Shown in pieces: positions 59,401 through 64,000 of a stretch of DNA of 64,000 nucleotides. The stretch comes from Propionibacteriaceae bacterium. GTDB taxonomy: Bacteria > Actinomycetota > Actinomycetes > Propionibacteriales > Propionibacteriaceae. Where the stretch lies: NCBI GenBank assembly GCA_031272505.1, contig JAISTQ010000054.1:1-64000 (forward strand), written 5' to 3'. The notes under the pieces are model-generated. The model did not search any database and was not told where the DNA came from. It saw only the letters and a program-made list of their open reading frames with translations. The stretch's first letter is position 1. The number at the start of each line of letters is the position of its first letter. The translations under genes and the position numbers were made by a program.

Positions 59401-62400
59401 CATCGGCGGCACCGTCGCCGATCCGGACACCACGGTCACCGTGGGCACCATCGCCAACACCGACGCCACCGGCAAGACCACCGTCAACTACACCTCGACC
59501 AAGTCCGGCGACCACCAGGTCACCGTGATGCTCGAGCGTGAAGGCCAGTGGACCGAGGTCATCTTCGAGCCCAAGGAAGGCACCACGCCACCGGCGTCCT
59601 ACAAGAGTTCGCCGGCGACGATCAACTTCCTGCCGGGCTCGGCCACCGAAGGCACCTCCGCCATCGACATCGTGAAGACCTCCGCTGAGAAGCTGGAGAC
59701 CTCCGACGTGATCGTGACGCTGAAGGACGCCAACGGCAACGTGGTCTCCAACCCGCCGGCCGGCACGGTGGTCACCCTGGTGGTCTCCGGCCCGGATGCC
59801 TCGATCTCGGATCAGCTCACCGCCGCCAACATCACCTTGGCGAACTCCGGTGCGACTGTGAAGCAGACCGACGGCACCTTCAAGGGCACGGTCTCCGGCA
59901 AGGAGGTTGGCACCATCAAGCTGACGTTCACGCTGGACGGCGCGAACGGCACCAACTACGACACCATGACGGTTGTGGACACCACACCGCCTGCCGCGCC
60001 GAGCAGCGCGCACCAGGCTCAGGACAGCGCCGGCAACAACATCGTCACCAACGCTCCGGCGACGGATGGCGAGCCCGGCACCACCATTGAGATCACTTGG
60101 CCGGACGGCACCACGTCCTCTGGCACGGTGGGCTCCGATGGCACCTGGTCGGTGGCGGTGCCGCCGACGATGACCACCGATGGCAATGCCACCGCGGTCG
60201 CCAAGGATCCGTCCGGCAACACCTCCAGCCCGGTCACCGTACCGCTGGATGTCACCCCGCCGGCTTCCCCGGCCGTGACCACTGCCAATGGCGATACCAT
60301 CGCCGGTACCGCGGCCTCCGACGTCGATCACGTGACGGTCACCTATCCGAAGACGGGTGGCGGCACGGGTACCGTGGATGTCCCGGTGAATCCGGATGGC
60401 ACTTGGTCCGTGGCGACTCCGGCTGACGCGGCTGACGGCACCCTCTCCGTGGTTGCGGTTGACGACGCGGGCAACAAGTCCACGCCGACGACCGAGACCT
60501 TGGATGTGACTGATCCGCCGGCTCCGGTGATCACCACCGCGAATGGCGATACCATCGCCGGTACCGCGGCGGGCACGGATGCCGATCATGTGACGGTCAC
60601 CTATCCGAAGACGGGTGGCGGCACGGGTACCGTGGATGTCCCGGTGAATCCGGATGGCACCTGGTCCGTGGCGACTCCGGCTGACGCTACCGATGGCACC
60701 CTCTCGGTGGTCACGGTTGACGACGCGGGCAACGCGTCCACGCCGACCACGGGCACTCTGGATGTGACTGATCCGCCGGCTCCGGTGATCACCACCGCGA
60801 ATGGCGATGAGATCGCGGGTACCGCGGCGGGCACGGATGCCGATCATGTGACGGTCACCTATCCGAAGACGGGTGGCGGCACCGGCACCGTGGATGTCCC
60901 GATCGCGGCTGATGGCACTTGGTCGGTGGATACCCCGGCTGACGCTACCGATGGCCCGATTTCGGTGGTCACGGTTGACGACGCGGGCAACGCGTCCACG
61001 CCGACCACGGGCACTCTGGATGTGACTGATCCGCCGGCTCCGGCGATCACCACCGCCAATGGCGACACCATCGCGGGTACCGCGACCGGTACGGATGCCG
61101 ATCATGTGACGGTCACCTATCCGAAGACGGGTGGTGGCACGGGTACGGTTGACGTTCCGATCAATCCGGATGGCACCTGGTCCGTCAGCACTCCGGCTGA
61201 CGCTACCGATGGCCCGATTTCGGTGGTCACGGTTGACGACGCGGGCAACGCGTCCACGCCGACCACTGGCACTCTGGATGTGACTGATCCGCCGGCTCCG
61301 GCGATCACCACCGCCAACAGCGACGAGATCGCGGGTACCGCGACCGGTTCGGATGCCGATCATGTGACGGTCACCTATCCGAAGGCGGGTGGCGGCACGG
61401 GTACGGTTGACGTTCCGATCAATCCGGATGGCACCTGGTCCGTCAGCACTCCGGCTGACGCTACCGATGGCCCGATCTCGGTGGTCACGGTTGACGACGC
61501 GGGCAACGCGTCCACGCCGACCACCGGCACCCTGGACATCACCCCGCCGAGCAGCCCGACGGTCACCACCGCCAACGGTGATACCATCGCCGGTACCGCT
61601 CCGGGCACCGATGTTGACCACGTCACCGTCACCTATCCGAAGACGGGTGGCGGCACGGGTACCGTGGATGTCCCGGTGAATCCGGATGGCACCTGGTCCG
61701 TGGCGACTCCGGCTGACGCGGCCGACGGCACCCTCTCGGTGGTCACGGTTGACGACGCGGGCAACGTGTCCACGCCGACCACCAAGCCGCTCGACGTCAC
61801 CGATCCGCCGGCCCCGACGGTCACCACCGCCAATGGCGATGAGATCTCGGGCACCGCGCCGGGTACCGACACCGATCATGTCAAGGTCACCTATCCGAAG
61901 GATGGCGGCGGCACCGGCGAGATCACTTGCCCGGTCACCGCTGGCACCTACACCTGCACCACTCCGGCGGATGCGGATGACGGCACCCTCACGGTGGTCT
62001 CGGTTGACGAGGCTGGCAATGAGTCCACGCCGGTCACCGTCCCGCTGGATGTCACCCCGCCTGGCGCTCCGAGCGTCACCGAGGCGAACGGCGAGCACAT
62101 CGCCGGCACCGCACCTGGCGATGACATCGACGAGGTAGTGGTCACCTATCCGAAGGATGGCGGCGGCACCGGCGAAATCCACGTCCCGGTCAACCCGGAT
62201 GGCACCTACTCGGTGGACACCCCGGCGGACGCCGCAGATGGCCCGCTCACCGTGGTCGCGGTCGATGAGGCTGGCAATGAGTCCGCCCCGACGACCACCA
62301 CGCTGGACACCACGCCGCCGTCGAGCCCGACGGTAGACACCGCGAACAAGGACGAGATCTCCGGCTCCGCGCCTGGCGATGACGTCAAGGAAGTCGTGGT

Positions 62401-64000
62401 CACCTATCCGAAGGAAGATGGCACCACTGGTACGGTCACCTGCCCGGTCACCGCTGGCAAGTTCTCCTGCGATACCCCGGCAGACGCGGACGACGGCACC
62501 ATCTCGGTGGTCGCCAAGGATGAGGCTGGCAACACCTCGCCGGCAGTCACCTTCCCGATCGACGTCACCCCGCCGCCGTCTCCGACGGTCGACACGGTGA
62601 ACGGCGACGAGATCTCCGGCACCGCGCCTGGTGATGATGTCGACCATGTCGAGGTCACCTATCCGAAGGAAGATGGCACCACCGGCACGATCGATTGCCC
62701 GGTCACCGCTGGCAAGTTCAAGTGCGATACTCCGGATGACGCCACCAACGGCACCATCTCGGTGGTCACCGTGGACGAGGCCGGCAACGAGTCCGACCCG
62801 GTCACCAAGCCGCTGGACGTCACTCCGCCGTCGAACCCGAAGGTGGATGTCGCGAACAAGGACGAGATCTCCGGCACCGCGCCTGGTGATGATGTCGACC
62901 ATGTCGAGATCACCTATCCGAAGGATGGCGGCGGCACCGGCAAGATCGATTGCCCGGTCTCGGCTGGCAAGTTCAAGTGCGATACCCCGGCTGACGCCAC
63001 CGATGGCGACGTCAAGGTCGCGGCAGTGGACGACGCGGGCAACAAGTCCGGCGAAGTCACCTTCCCGATCGACGTCACGCCGCCGAGCGCGCCGAGCAAC
63101 GCGCATCAGGATCGCGATTCGAACAACAAGCCGGTCGTCACCAATGATCCGGCGAAGGATGCCGAGCCTGGTTCCACCATCGTGGTCACCTGGCCGGATG
63201 GCACCACCTCTGAGTCGACGGTGAATCCGGATGGCTCGTGGTCCGTGCCGATCCCGGATGGCATGAAGGATGGCGACGCCTCCGTCGTGGTCAAGGATCC
63301 GGCTGGCAACCCGTCGGCGGCTGTGAAGGTCCCGGTGGACGTCACCGCTCCGGACAAGCCGACGATTGAGAAGGCCGACAACACCGGTATCTCCGGCAAG
63401 GCCGAGCCTGAGTCGACCGTGACGATCACCCTGCCGCCTGGCTCCACGCCGACCGCCGTTGGCGATTGCAAGGTTGGCTCCGTGGCGGGCACCTTGGTAT
63501 GCACCGTTGGCAAGGACGGCACCTGGAGCTATCCGGGCCCGCTCACCGACGACATCAAGTCCGGTGTGATCACCGTGGTCGCCACCGACAAGGCTGGCAA
63601 CGTCTCCCCGGCCGCCACTGCCACCCTGGACAACAAGGTGCAGTCCGGCACGATCAGCGGCCCGGAGTCCATCCTGGTCACCACTGATCAGGGCGAGCCG
63701 GTCGACGTCAAGGTCCTCGGCAAGTACACGACGGATGCCACTCCGCTGGTCATCGCGTCCTATGAGCAGCCCGATAACGGCACCGTGTCCTTCAACCCGG
63801 CTACCACCGGCCTGGATGTGGTGAACGCTACCGGCTACCTGACCTACACGCCTGACGATGAGTTCTCTGGCACCGACAGCTTCAATGTGACGATGTCGAA
63901 CGCCAAGGGCACCACCAAGACCGTTCCGGTCATCGTCACGGTGAAGGCCACGACCCAGACGAACCCGTCGCCGTCGCCGACCACCACCACGGTCGCTCCG
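41438..64000 (+). CDS. Giant Ig-repeat surface protein 3 (>7521 aa, runs off window)
   Basis: Open without a stop for 7521 codons to the last base. The ATG at 41438 follows AGGGGGG; the signal peptide of about 56 residues ends EAEA. N-terminal region, Cna-B/SdrD-type domain (about 485-565, VIEGKVYEDANGNGQIED) and GEIEDY module (near 895) match the paralogues. Many Big_1-type Ig domains follow, with an approximately 1160-codon block present three times (49622-59630), and short Cys-pair linkers such as VCDKDCTP between domains. From about 59960, fourteen Big_6-like domains follow, eleven of them in a regular tandem array. A Big_9/cadherin-like domain (63650-63945) and a Pro/Thr/Ser linker then reach the window edge. 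By comparison with protein 2, only about 45 residues (TGGD motif, membrane segment, basic tail) should be missing. Predicted surface adhesin. Confidence 0.9.
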   Translation, partial: MRIHTTTHNYAPKSGSTGRSGIRGTAKRPVSAAVAFVLATAGLVSVQGISAPEAEAAVTWNTVTGVTAVWHGVWPSNTTQAGNPQNEWSRADIYTISHYGGSLSNGAQGVLVGRFKFDSNGEMNDWEPFLSLKNTGGPTVNLDDMDTFGVGPMRDDAGNVDRNNLVGYFWDYASDANSTPATCGTNLIPVWRVASGENAALQWACLPDPQTPGWEDQTGGEVDQRTGRIYVQSGTNIPIDGPARTSDARNATAFTISIWDPASGSMVSSSGAAGNLSIQPESLTERVKFQVSGANIRSGCDPAAAVAPCAGAYSPNTTSDMALDATGNIYMFAASDTGHGVIIRITPTRDNEGNITNASCASTSANTVGSTCSWKYTVVSHIINADSSTWDASGGGKVGSAFYNGSLFIGGYDGSPTTQSGGTCPAPRTQHTVLKADPLNNIGYGVCTATGFHTRGSGFPAGNTITSTGTSGMNVSDFASAQTAGVIEGKVYEDANGNGQIEDNEKTGVSGQKIYLYNDQNKLLSEATTDSNGGYYFMVGAGVEGEPTTYKVRLVQPHVNRGTDASPIYVNAIQTWANGGRYDAQGHDDPDDDSTFFWLNQTHPECWLGDDTATVERQEGGRCYGAKNPYDSPDKREAIGATGDPANWANYSIVELYTTGDVADADFGISVATGEWGDAPTGASNAIKTTYAQSGPYHINIPDIDSEHTGAWVKLGENIMQQNNGVNDTAANSSAHADDGVKVVLADGSKIDAQDVLLSVGRSYKWDATVQISDPIPGAPKTITDVLVKAWISSTTTSASSPNGLQTSTSTMPLNSAAESLEGSNVKGHVLSGNWTVPTASVSTSGSPVILRVNASVNGNITTPDNSSYQYGAQYTSTGTGSTTGQNNSWVTTGEIEDYRLWYTNGQVRVGLKTVGGTLTDQAFTLTNVAGGAFGTKPSSNADRITTSTPGEKKISNQGHIISNTSAATTITASAPASGWGLTEATCYNSEDNSAVTATVDLSARSVTLPSGTITSARNDITCLFTMSHIPSAARSSFALSANTAGAGGDIVGTVTVKDSTGSPLAGQVVQLSVDGTNSSNVKLYGDAEHTTVIATCTTESDGTCKVHITSTVAGTYGDGNTTGVHAKVDVNGTYTDVQGDGNTGNKSPQQVTFTAVPADASHSWFQIIESDASKTVGQRYTIKVTAKDTYGNAKEATQVTFSSTEPSVKFYATATSTTPITDCSTAADGTCTVYVTATDDGGPYDFHGKIGEVEIGGLWDDDGNAATPMVVDPTKASPQSKSFTPDVVSQTCEAGVTDCTRMTVDALTPVGQYANIVIILTDKYGNRITGKASSLGVTSSPTGGTISSFTEGTGADIGKYSGTITSEAANTYTVTSVPATGVTLTGTAQFQYGAVSAADSTFEVTPAGPLPVGTTSGSTYTATITAYDGVGTANGGRGNKIAGETVKFSVVKVVGGVEYTIDPTKTVLSSTSCTTESSGANIGSCPVTLTSTEAGTFRIKGFTSADVQIGTAEDRVYQAGAVDKAHSDLSVTPSVPILEDAEITVTLRDAYNNPVTGRAGSLGVTVTPNTSTFSGTTTFTEGQDGNGQPNGVYTATFTSSTATTYTVKAQPAPLNASDALTDTVEFTPIGASYTTSEFTVTPAGPLTVGTTSASEYTLKVTLKDSGGNLVGAGYSASFSADPPISGSNFTPADSCTTDGTSTCEVKVKTTVSGTYQLHAKIGTHDIEGGGTASLASPVQRVWNPETTFDPAHSSIVLDKASMKAGETAVATITLHDQYDNPITGYTSSQMHLLANPTGTSPNLSTFTGFAEVLDDQNNATGQYTVNFTSKTATAANGTTVSADPNNTSGNTADDLSTTMTVTAGALDPAHTTWSATTPVGVNAWSTATVTAQDQYGNPITDLTALNFSYPSSGGSPDYTQPFTALWDGMTNRTSGGYPDYTTDKASGQYHWNLRGSSVKTYYPAITVTKDGVTVKLQTYITVSQDPDIGSVSVDVLPPYTYPAEAEVSTRTNGQLVVRVTVTDAQDAPYYNLVASDFDWSPTDWAGSGKTFNSATDWLLKASSFHDNGDGTYDFTFASQRSGTYTVQVRVTGDSNSMLSDTTNAKFHAAAPVDPYGVQVDICPNAGTATYCPPTYDPTDFHSSDTTNDILQGYRGQMQIIVRLLDQWGNGINMTDTQMNNALSISGTGGSVLGTPSATDVNTQWTKEVDASGDPTGKYTALITGTIGTTYSYTVTLNSRSDYDRVTFINDPNIGSVDLTLAATTHEVCGGTQAGSCVQVIAAVKDGNDDPMVGLSASAFTWNSNPSAGTYINTVSSQWAPVSGTPGSYRSYIWATAANEYSVSVTVGGVTSDPKDIEFTAGPPCDPDLDPTCPNADVPNDKRTRVEVIRGLDHNDASAAVADGADKNKIDVYLFDGFGNPVAGRQIRTRVPNTADQTYLTIVGSATCTSDATGKCSFEYTSTAGSQRKVVAEWYNGSNWHTVSFTPQPGSTPPANYKSGQATGSDEWLWFKWNGLPPAGEGSSTLTVPTPGETNASTTATLVVQDANNQPITGIGPNLTLSAPGATPGLTNIATTPTESSPGTYVWTAKYSATAGTYQVRVTDTASNTTNSNNFVVKAPGFDPSQSSLVVTPATAAAGANNVEVRLIAKDADGNPVSGISGVLTYTPAGLATSPAIVGPVEDAANPGQYTWTGKALTAVGNYTETVKDSENHTVTAPFTIISGPPSPANSNLTRTPASQTVGDNVLVTATVKDANNNPVTGLSASDFVVTGTYTSGGEAGTPNVTGVFVTEQSPGVYYINLTSTKIGVFTISATVTGVTLTQTPTVTFTAGGVCSTGCINTDPDKKTRAVITKNGSKANGVETDEVTVYAFDTYGNPVANATVVATQDGGNSELSPTTVNGTTNTSGVYIVKWTTTVAGTYKAQIRVAGQTGFEGWAPQNITFNPLPDPDPARSTLTRSPASGDIAAGFSYTLTATVKDAMGNALTNQTVSFASDDPAVTFDMNTCNTNDVGVCSVDATSEKAGTFSVTGKVNVAGTQTNITGDGSAAQRSPKSLTWVAGDACVEPVDTNCSTDPTKKTRVEVTKNGQTANGSATDEATVYVFDRFGNPKAAAWSTSTTDPTLTIVTPSGTTSATTGQATISYTSTTAGGHTANVLIAGKTPDTSPISMSFISGNVASITYTVLPTSAQDVGVPFSIAVRATDGPAGTGNPVAGVDVNFNLPTGVTRVGGGAASCPTLSSGSCSISVVSTTAGSFPIAASSVIAVTPASQTLVWKAGAVDPANTTVTITKNGSRPNGSEQNVVTIVAKDQYGNPVSGAAVTSAKLNTGDDLTVVSPIPDTDATGTTTIRYTSSTPSTGSGYPASISVGGVAPTGGVGQPVNMAFSWTLLDPNRSSWTVTPDSPLKVGTSAANTYTVTVTGLDADGLPAGGATVTFAVSPSGPTWDSTTGYSCTTNASGVCSVKLYSTKSGTYSLSATSNGNPIGSAKAVAWSAEEVCDKDCTPVPGVDNDHKTRYEIITDNAKADNVTPDQVKVYAFDKYGNPVPNEPVGAAVLSPTDGAFRVASAIPATGADGTTIVNFYATRANQAPADAYTANLWIGPESDKKIPPNLPVSLRFTAGAGCASDDDNCPLPPVPNEQRTRLEITTNHSPADGTTQNVITAYVFDMYGNPVPDVQIQSYEGLRGSPTNPSTVTVGTIANTDADGKTTITYTSDSSGDHTITVLFMREGQWDEIKFKPKAGTTPPTNYSSSPATLTWDPGTVCISSATNLCSSDPSKRTRVEVTTDNQLSDGLAEDVVTVYLFDGNGNPVSGQTPTVTTTDTALTIGTVAATGTAGTTTAAIKSTKSGAHTVTVSVGGQEIKFYDGASAPYTVVDAKSSPATVNFTRPAVSVTNSTLSSAPASQTVGAPIRVTVTLKDANNQPISDFALSDIAVTGTYTSGGEAGTPNITATPVANEGNGVYTYDITSKKVGVFTLNGVVTGLTLTQHPTATFTAGGVCVTSCEGDSDHTTHADITKNGSKANGTETDEVTVYAFDTYGNKSPNQTVVATRVSTELTPATQTVTTNADGVAVVKWTSTTAGSFSAEITVGGLNGFPGWAPSTLSFSPLDDPSPTKSKLTVSPDGPITVGSSYTLTAEVRDANENLMSNQAVTFTASSPYVDISPSTCITISGVCPVTVTTTVAGSYTISGKINVAGTLTDIIGDNSAAQRSPKTLVWNPDSPCVAPTDTNCSTDPDKQSRIVVTTNGQQANGTAKDIATIYAFDRYGNPINGVAWAVAKQNSSDPFTIASAASGTTQSLGGTDGLARVEFTSGTAGTYNVTATIGGKTPATSPASISFTPGPVGTITASVTPAGPQAVGSSYVIGFEARDSGSNLVGNVPVSVTLPTGVTDIGGTSCNTGTSGTNQGKCSITVTSTKAGSYQIPITSTPAATPPYVTVVWEAGAVDPAKTTVAITKNGSRPNGEKDVVTVTAHDAYDNPIVGATVASTKVNAADDLVVGTIAATDSNGQSTIEYTSSTAGTYPANITVNGVTPTGGVGSPVSLSFQWAVVDLANSSWTVSPASPIKVGEGTANTYTATVTARDASNQPVGDATITFALSPATGPVWVNGEYTCTTNPSGVCDVKLYSTKSGTYLLTASVAAGTIPDSKSIAWSAEEICDKDCTPVPGVDNDHKTRYEVITNNAKADNATPDQIKVYAFDKYGNPVPNMPVGASTADVALRIQTGIPSTGTDGTAIVNFYSKTANPAPADTYKVQLWMGPDSDRKIPPSLPAELRFVAGGGCTAADPNCPDPSVPNDHRTRLEITTDHAKADGTTADVITAYVFDKYGNPVSTEVQSFGGTTTTPDSTVTVGTIANTDASGKTTINYTSTTSGAHTVTVMFKVDGAWEEIVFKPQPSTTPPANYVSSPATINFDSDAVCIPSATNVCSSDPSKRTHVEVTTDGQLSDGQAMDVVTVYLFDANGNPVVGKTPTSTKPDPLDDLTIVSPIAATGSAGTTTISYKSTTSGAHTARVLVDGQEIKFYDGASAPYTVVDAKSSPVTLNFARPDVSAANSSMTASPSSQTVGQPVRVVVTAKDANNQPISDLPSSAFTVTGAYTSGGEAGTSNITASFVSNEGAGVYYLDITSPAVGTFQLTGVVATVTLNQHPNITFTHGGVCVSNCDTTDPDKLTRAVVTKNGSKADGLQTDEVTVYAYDTYGNKVPGAAVKAIRDNNTALTPATVQGTTGADGTYVVKWTSTTAGTFAAQISVDNLTGFPGWAPSDIRFNPLDNPSEVTSTFTADPTTAITAGATYTLKVTVRDANNNLMDGQSVAFAASDPAVVLSASDCDTDDGVCTITATSEKSGTFQVTAKVNISGTLTDIVGDGTNAQKSPKNLTWNPGAVCVPPTDSGCSTDPDKQTRITVTKNSQVANGSDEDEATVYAFDRFGNPVTNVAWSVSTTDSALVIMNASGTTGSNGQSLVRFRSAFANTYSATATIAGKPAQGSPLSLSFIPGEVGSVTATVVDGGTAKTVGSNFELKFYATDGIAGAGNPVAGVSVTATLPANVTPVGVGPNSCSTNSTGYCSIFITSTKAGQYTIPVAGVPTPSPSSLGVEWKADSVSATNSTVEVVKNGSRPNGEQNVLKVTAKDQYGNPVVGATVASTKVNASDPMTIVSPIPVTDSSGVSQIQYTATQAGTYQTAITVDSVTPTGGVGSPVGLTFQWAVVDLSNSSWTISPASPLKVGTAAANTYTATVTARDSANMPAGDATITFALVPSAGPTWVDGAYTCTTNSSGVCHVDLYSTKSGTYSLSASAAAGTIPDAKSITWTAEEVCDKDCTPEPGVDGLHTTRYEIITNNATADNVAADVVKLYAFDKYGNPVPNQPVGASTTDLALRIQSGPAATASDGTSTISFYSKVAGNHEAQLWIGPSTDKKLPPNLPAVLNFTSGSVCVPGDPDCPDPTVPNDKRTRLEITTNGQLANGTAADVITVYAFDKYGNPVSTAVQSIGGTVADPDTTVTVGTIANTDATGKTTVNYTSTKSGDHQVTVMLEREGQWTEVIFEPKEGTTPPASYKSSPATINFLPGSATEGTSAIDIVKTSAEKLETSDVIVTLKDANGNVVSNPPAGTVVTLVVSGPDASISDQLTAANITLANSGATVKQTDGTFKGTVSGKEVGTIKLTFTLDGANGTNYDTMTVVDTTPPAAPSSAHQAQDSAGNNIVTNAPATDGEPGTTIEITWPDGTTSSGTVGSDGTWSVAVPPTMTTDGNATAVAKDPSGNTSSPVTVPLDVTPPASPAVTTANGDTIAGTAASDVDHVTVTYPKTGGGTGTVDVPVNPDGTWSVATPADAADGTLSVVAVDDAGNKSTPTTETLDVTDPPAPVITTANGDTIAGTAAGTDADHVTVTYPKTGGGTGTVDVPVNPDGTWSVATPADATDGTLSVVTVDDAGNASTPTTGTLDVTDPPAPVITTANGDEIAGTAAGTDADHVTVTYPKTGGGTGTVDVPIAADGTWSVDTPADATDGPISVVTVDDAGNASTPTTGTLDVTDPPAPAITTANGDTIAGTATGTDADHVTVTYPKTGGGTGTVDVPINPDGTWSVSTPADATDGPISVVTVDDAGNASTPTTGTLDVTDPPAPAITTANSDEIAGTATGSDADHVTVTYPKAGGGTGTVDVPINPDGTWSVSTPADATDGPISVVTVDDAGNASTPTTGTLDITPPSSPTVTTANGDTIAGTAPGTDVDHVTVTYPKTGGGTGTVDVPVNPDGTWSVATPADAADGTLSVVTVDDAGNVSTPTTKPLDVTDPPAPTVTTANGDEISGTAPGTDTDHVKVTYPKDGGGTGEITCPVTAGTYTCTTPADADDGTLTVVSVDEAGNESTPVTVPLDVTPPGAPSVTEANGEHIAGTAPGDDIDEVVVTYPKDGGGTGEIHVPVNPDGTYSVDTPADAADGPLTVVAVDEAGNESAPTTTTLDTTPPSSPTVDTANKDEISGSAPGDDVKEVVVTYPKEDGTTGTVTCPVTAGKFSCDTPADADDGTISVVAKDEAGNTSPAVTFPIDVTPPPSPTVDTVNGDEISGTAPGDDVDHVEVTYPKEDGTTGTIDCPVTAGKFKCDTPDDATNGTISVVTVDEAGNESDPVTKPLDVTPPSNPKVDVANKDEISGTAPGDDVDHVEITYPKDGGGTGKIDCPVSAGKFKCDTPADATDGDVKVAAVDDAGNKSGEVTFPIDVTPPSAPSNAHQDRDSNNKPVVTNDPAKDAEPGSTIVVTWPDGTTSESTVNPDGSWSVPIPDGMKDGDASVVVKDPAGNPSAAVKVPVDVTAPDKPTIEKADNTGISGKAEPESTVTITLPPGSTPTAVGDCKVGSVAGTLVCTVGKDGTWSYPGPLTDDIKSGVITVVATDKAGNVSPAATATLDNKVQSGTISGPESILVTTDQGEPVDVKVLGKYTTDATPLVIASYEQPDNGTVSFNPATTGLDVVNATGYLTYTPDDEFSGTDSFNVTMSNAKGTTKTVPVIVTVKATTQTNPSPSPTTTTVAP
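49622..53116 (+). repeat. Adhesin 3 super-repeat, copy 1 (3495 bp)
   Basis: Begins at ANSNLTRTPASQTVGD. It has the same order of domains and Cys-pair linkers as the next two copies (GGVC..C, CVEP...NC, EVCDKDC, GCASDDDNC, VCISSATNLC). A partial earlier unit is visible from about 48530. Confidence 0.8.
53117..56590 (+). repeat. Adhesin 3 super-repeat, copy 2 (3474 bp)
   Basis: Begins at TNSTLSSAPASQTVGA and is collinear with copy 1. Large parts are nearly the same at DNA level, e.g. the EVCDKDCTPVPGVDNDHKTR region. Confidence 0.82.
56591..59630 (+). repeat. Adhesin 3 super-repeat, copy 3 (shortened)
   Basis: Begins at ANSSMTASPSSQTVGQ. The offset to copy 2 is 3474 bases at its start and 3468 further in. 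It lacks the final VCI..CSSDPSK domain and passes into a different Ig type near 59640. Confidence 0.8.
60260..63084 (+). repeat. Tandem array of eleven 85-86-residue Big_6-like domains
   Basis: Units of 255-258 bases run from PPAPxITTANGD to STPTTGTLDVTD. The first six are almost identical at DNA level; the last five drift (TYPKEDG, CPVTAGKF). TYPK and AGN are conserved in nearly all. Two more diverged domains follow to about 63640. Confidence 0.9.

Noticed and set aside
5778-64000. Secreted toxin, polyketide or non-ribosomal megasynthase
   Set aside because: No catalytic domains or carrier motifs; the sequence is entirely Thr/Gly/Val/Asn-rich beta-sandwich repeats with signal peptide and C-terminal membrane segment.

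Overview
The window is high-G+C DNA, most likely from a Gram-positive actinomycete (Actinomycetota). Four things suggest this: GC-rich third codon positions, GTG/ATG starts with AGGAGG-type ribosome sites, one gene that looks leaderless, and very large secreted Ig-repeat proteins ending in a hydrophobic segment plus an Arg/Lys tail. I cannot name the genus from sequence alone. About 56 kb of the 64 kb encodes three giant paralogous surface proteins.

Layout. (1) 1-2458, accessory patch: the 3' end of a HipA-like kinase gene, a two-gene operon on the minus strand (XRE regulator plus truncated nucleotidyltransferase, toxin-antitoxin-like) with a perfect AT-rich operator, and about 1 kb without genes (1335-2332). 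That stretch has a near-consensus promoter in front, many GNRA-capped hairpins, an embedded tRNA-like fold and a closing hairpin; I read it as a large structured non-coding RNA. The TA-like operon and the RNA lie between two direct copies of a 91-bp repeat (279-369 and 2368-2458). (2) 2482-5626, housekeeping: a membrane-anchored neutral zinc metallopeptidase on the minus strand, then an FMN riboswitch controlling a permease and a lipoprotein of the ABC riboflavin-uptake type (ribX-ribY). No ATPase gene is present here. (3) 5778-64000: three giant adhesin-like genes in the same direction, encoding 4108, 6888 and more than 7521 residues; the last runs off the window. A dCMP deaminase gene sits between the first two.

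The three giants share one plan. Each has a long signal peptide with a conserved core, an N-terminal region ending in DFASAQTA, a Cna-B/SdrD-type domain, a GEVED-type module, and dozens of invasin-like (Big_1-type) Ig domains arranged in super-repeats of about 2.57, 3.6 and 3.48 kb. The C-terminus then carries Big_6-like domains (proteins 2 and 3), a Big_9/cadherin-like domain, and in the two complete proteins a TGGDTLxSN motif, a membrane segment and a basic tail. The motif sits where an LPxTG sortase signal would be expected but lacks the Leu-Pro.

The intergenic regions carry a family of short palindromic repeats. One group is mirrored in inverted orientation on both sides of the deaminase-adhesin 2 segment (18.25-18.88 kb and 40.6-41.04 kb), so that 22-kb segment could be invertible or mobile. 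Upstream of adhesin 2 is an AT-rich run of 22-bp-spaced direct repeats. The least explained parts are the 1-kb RNA candidate, the 22-bp repeat array, the mirrored repeats and the unusual anchor motif.
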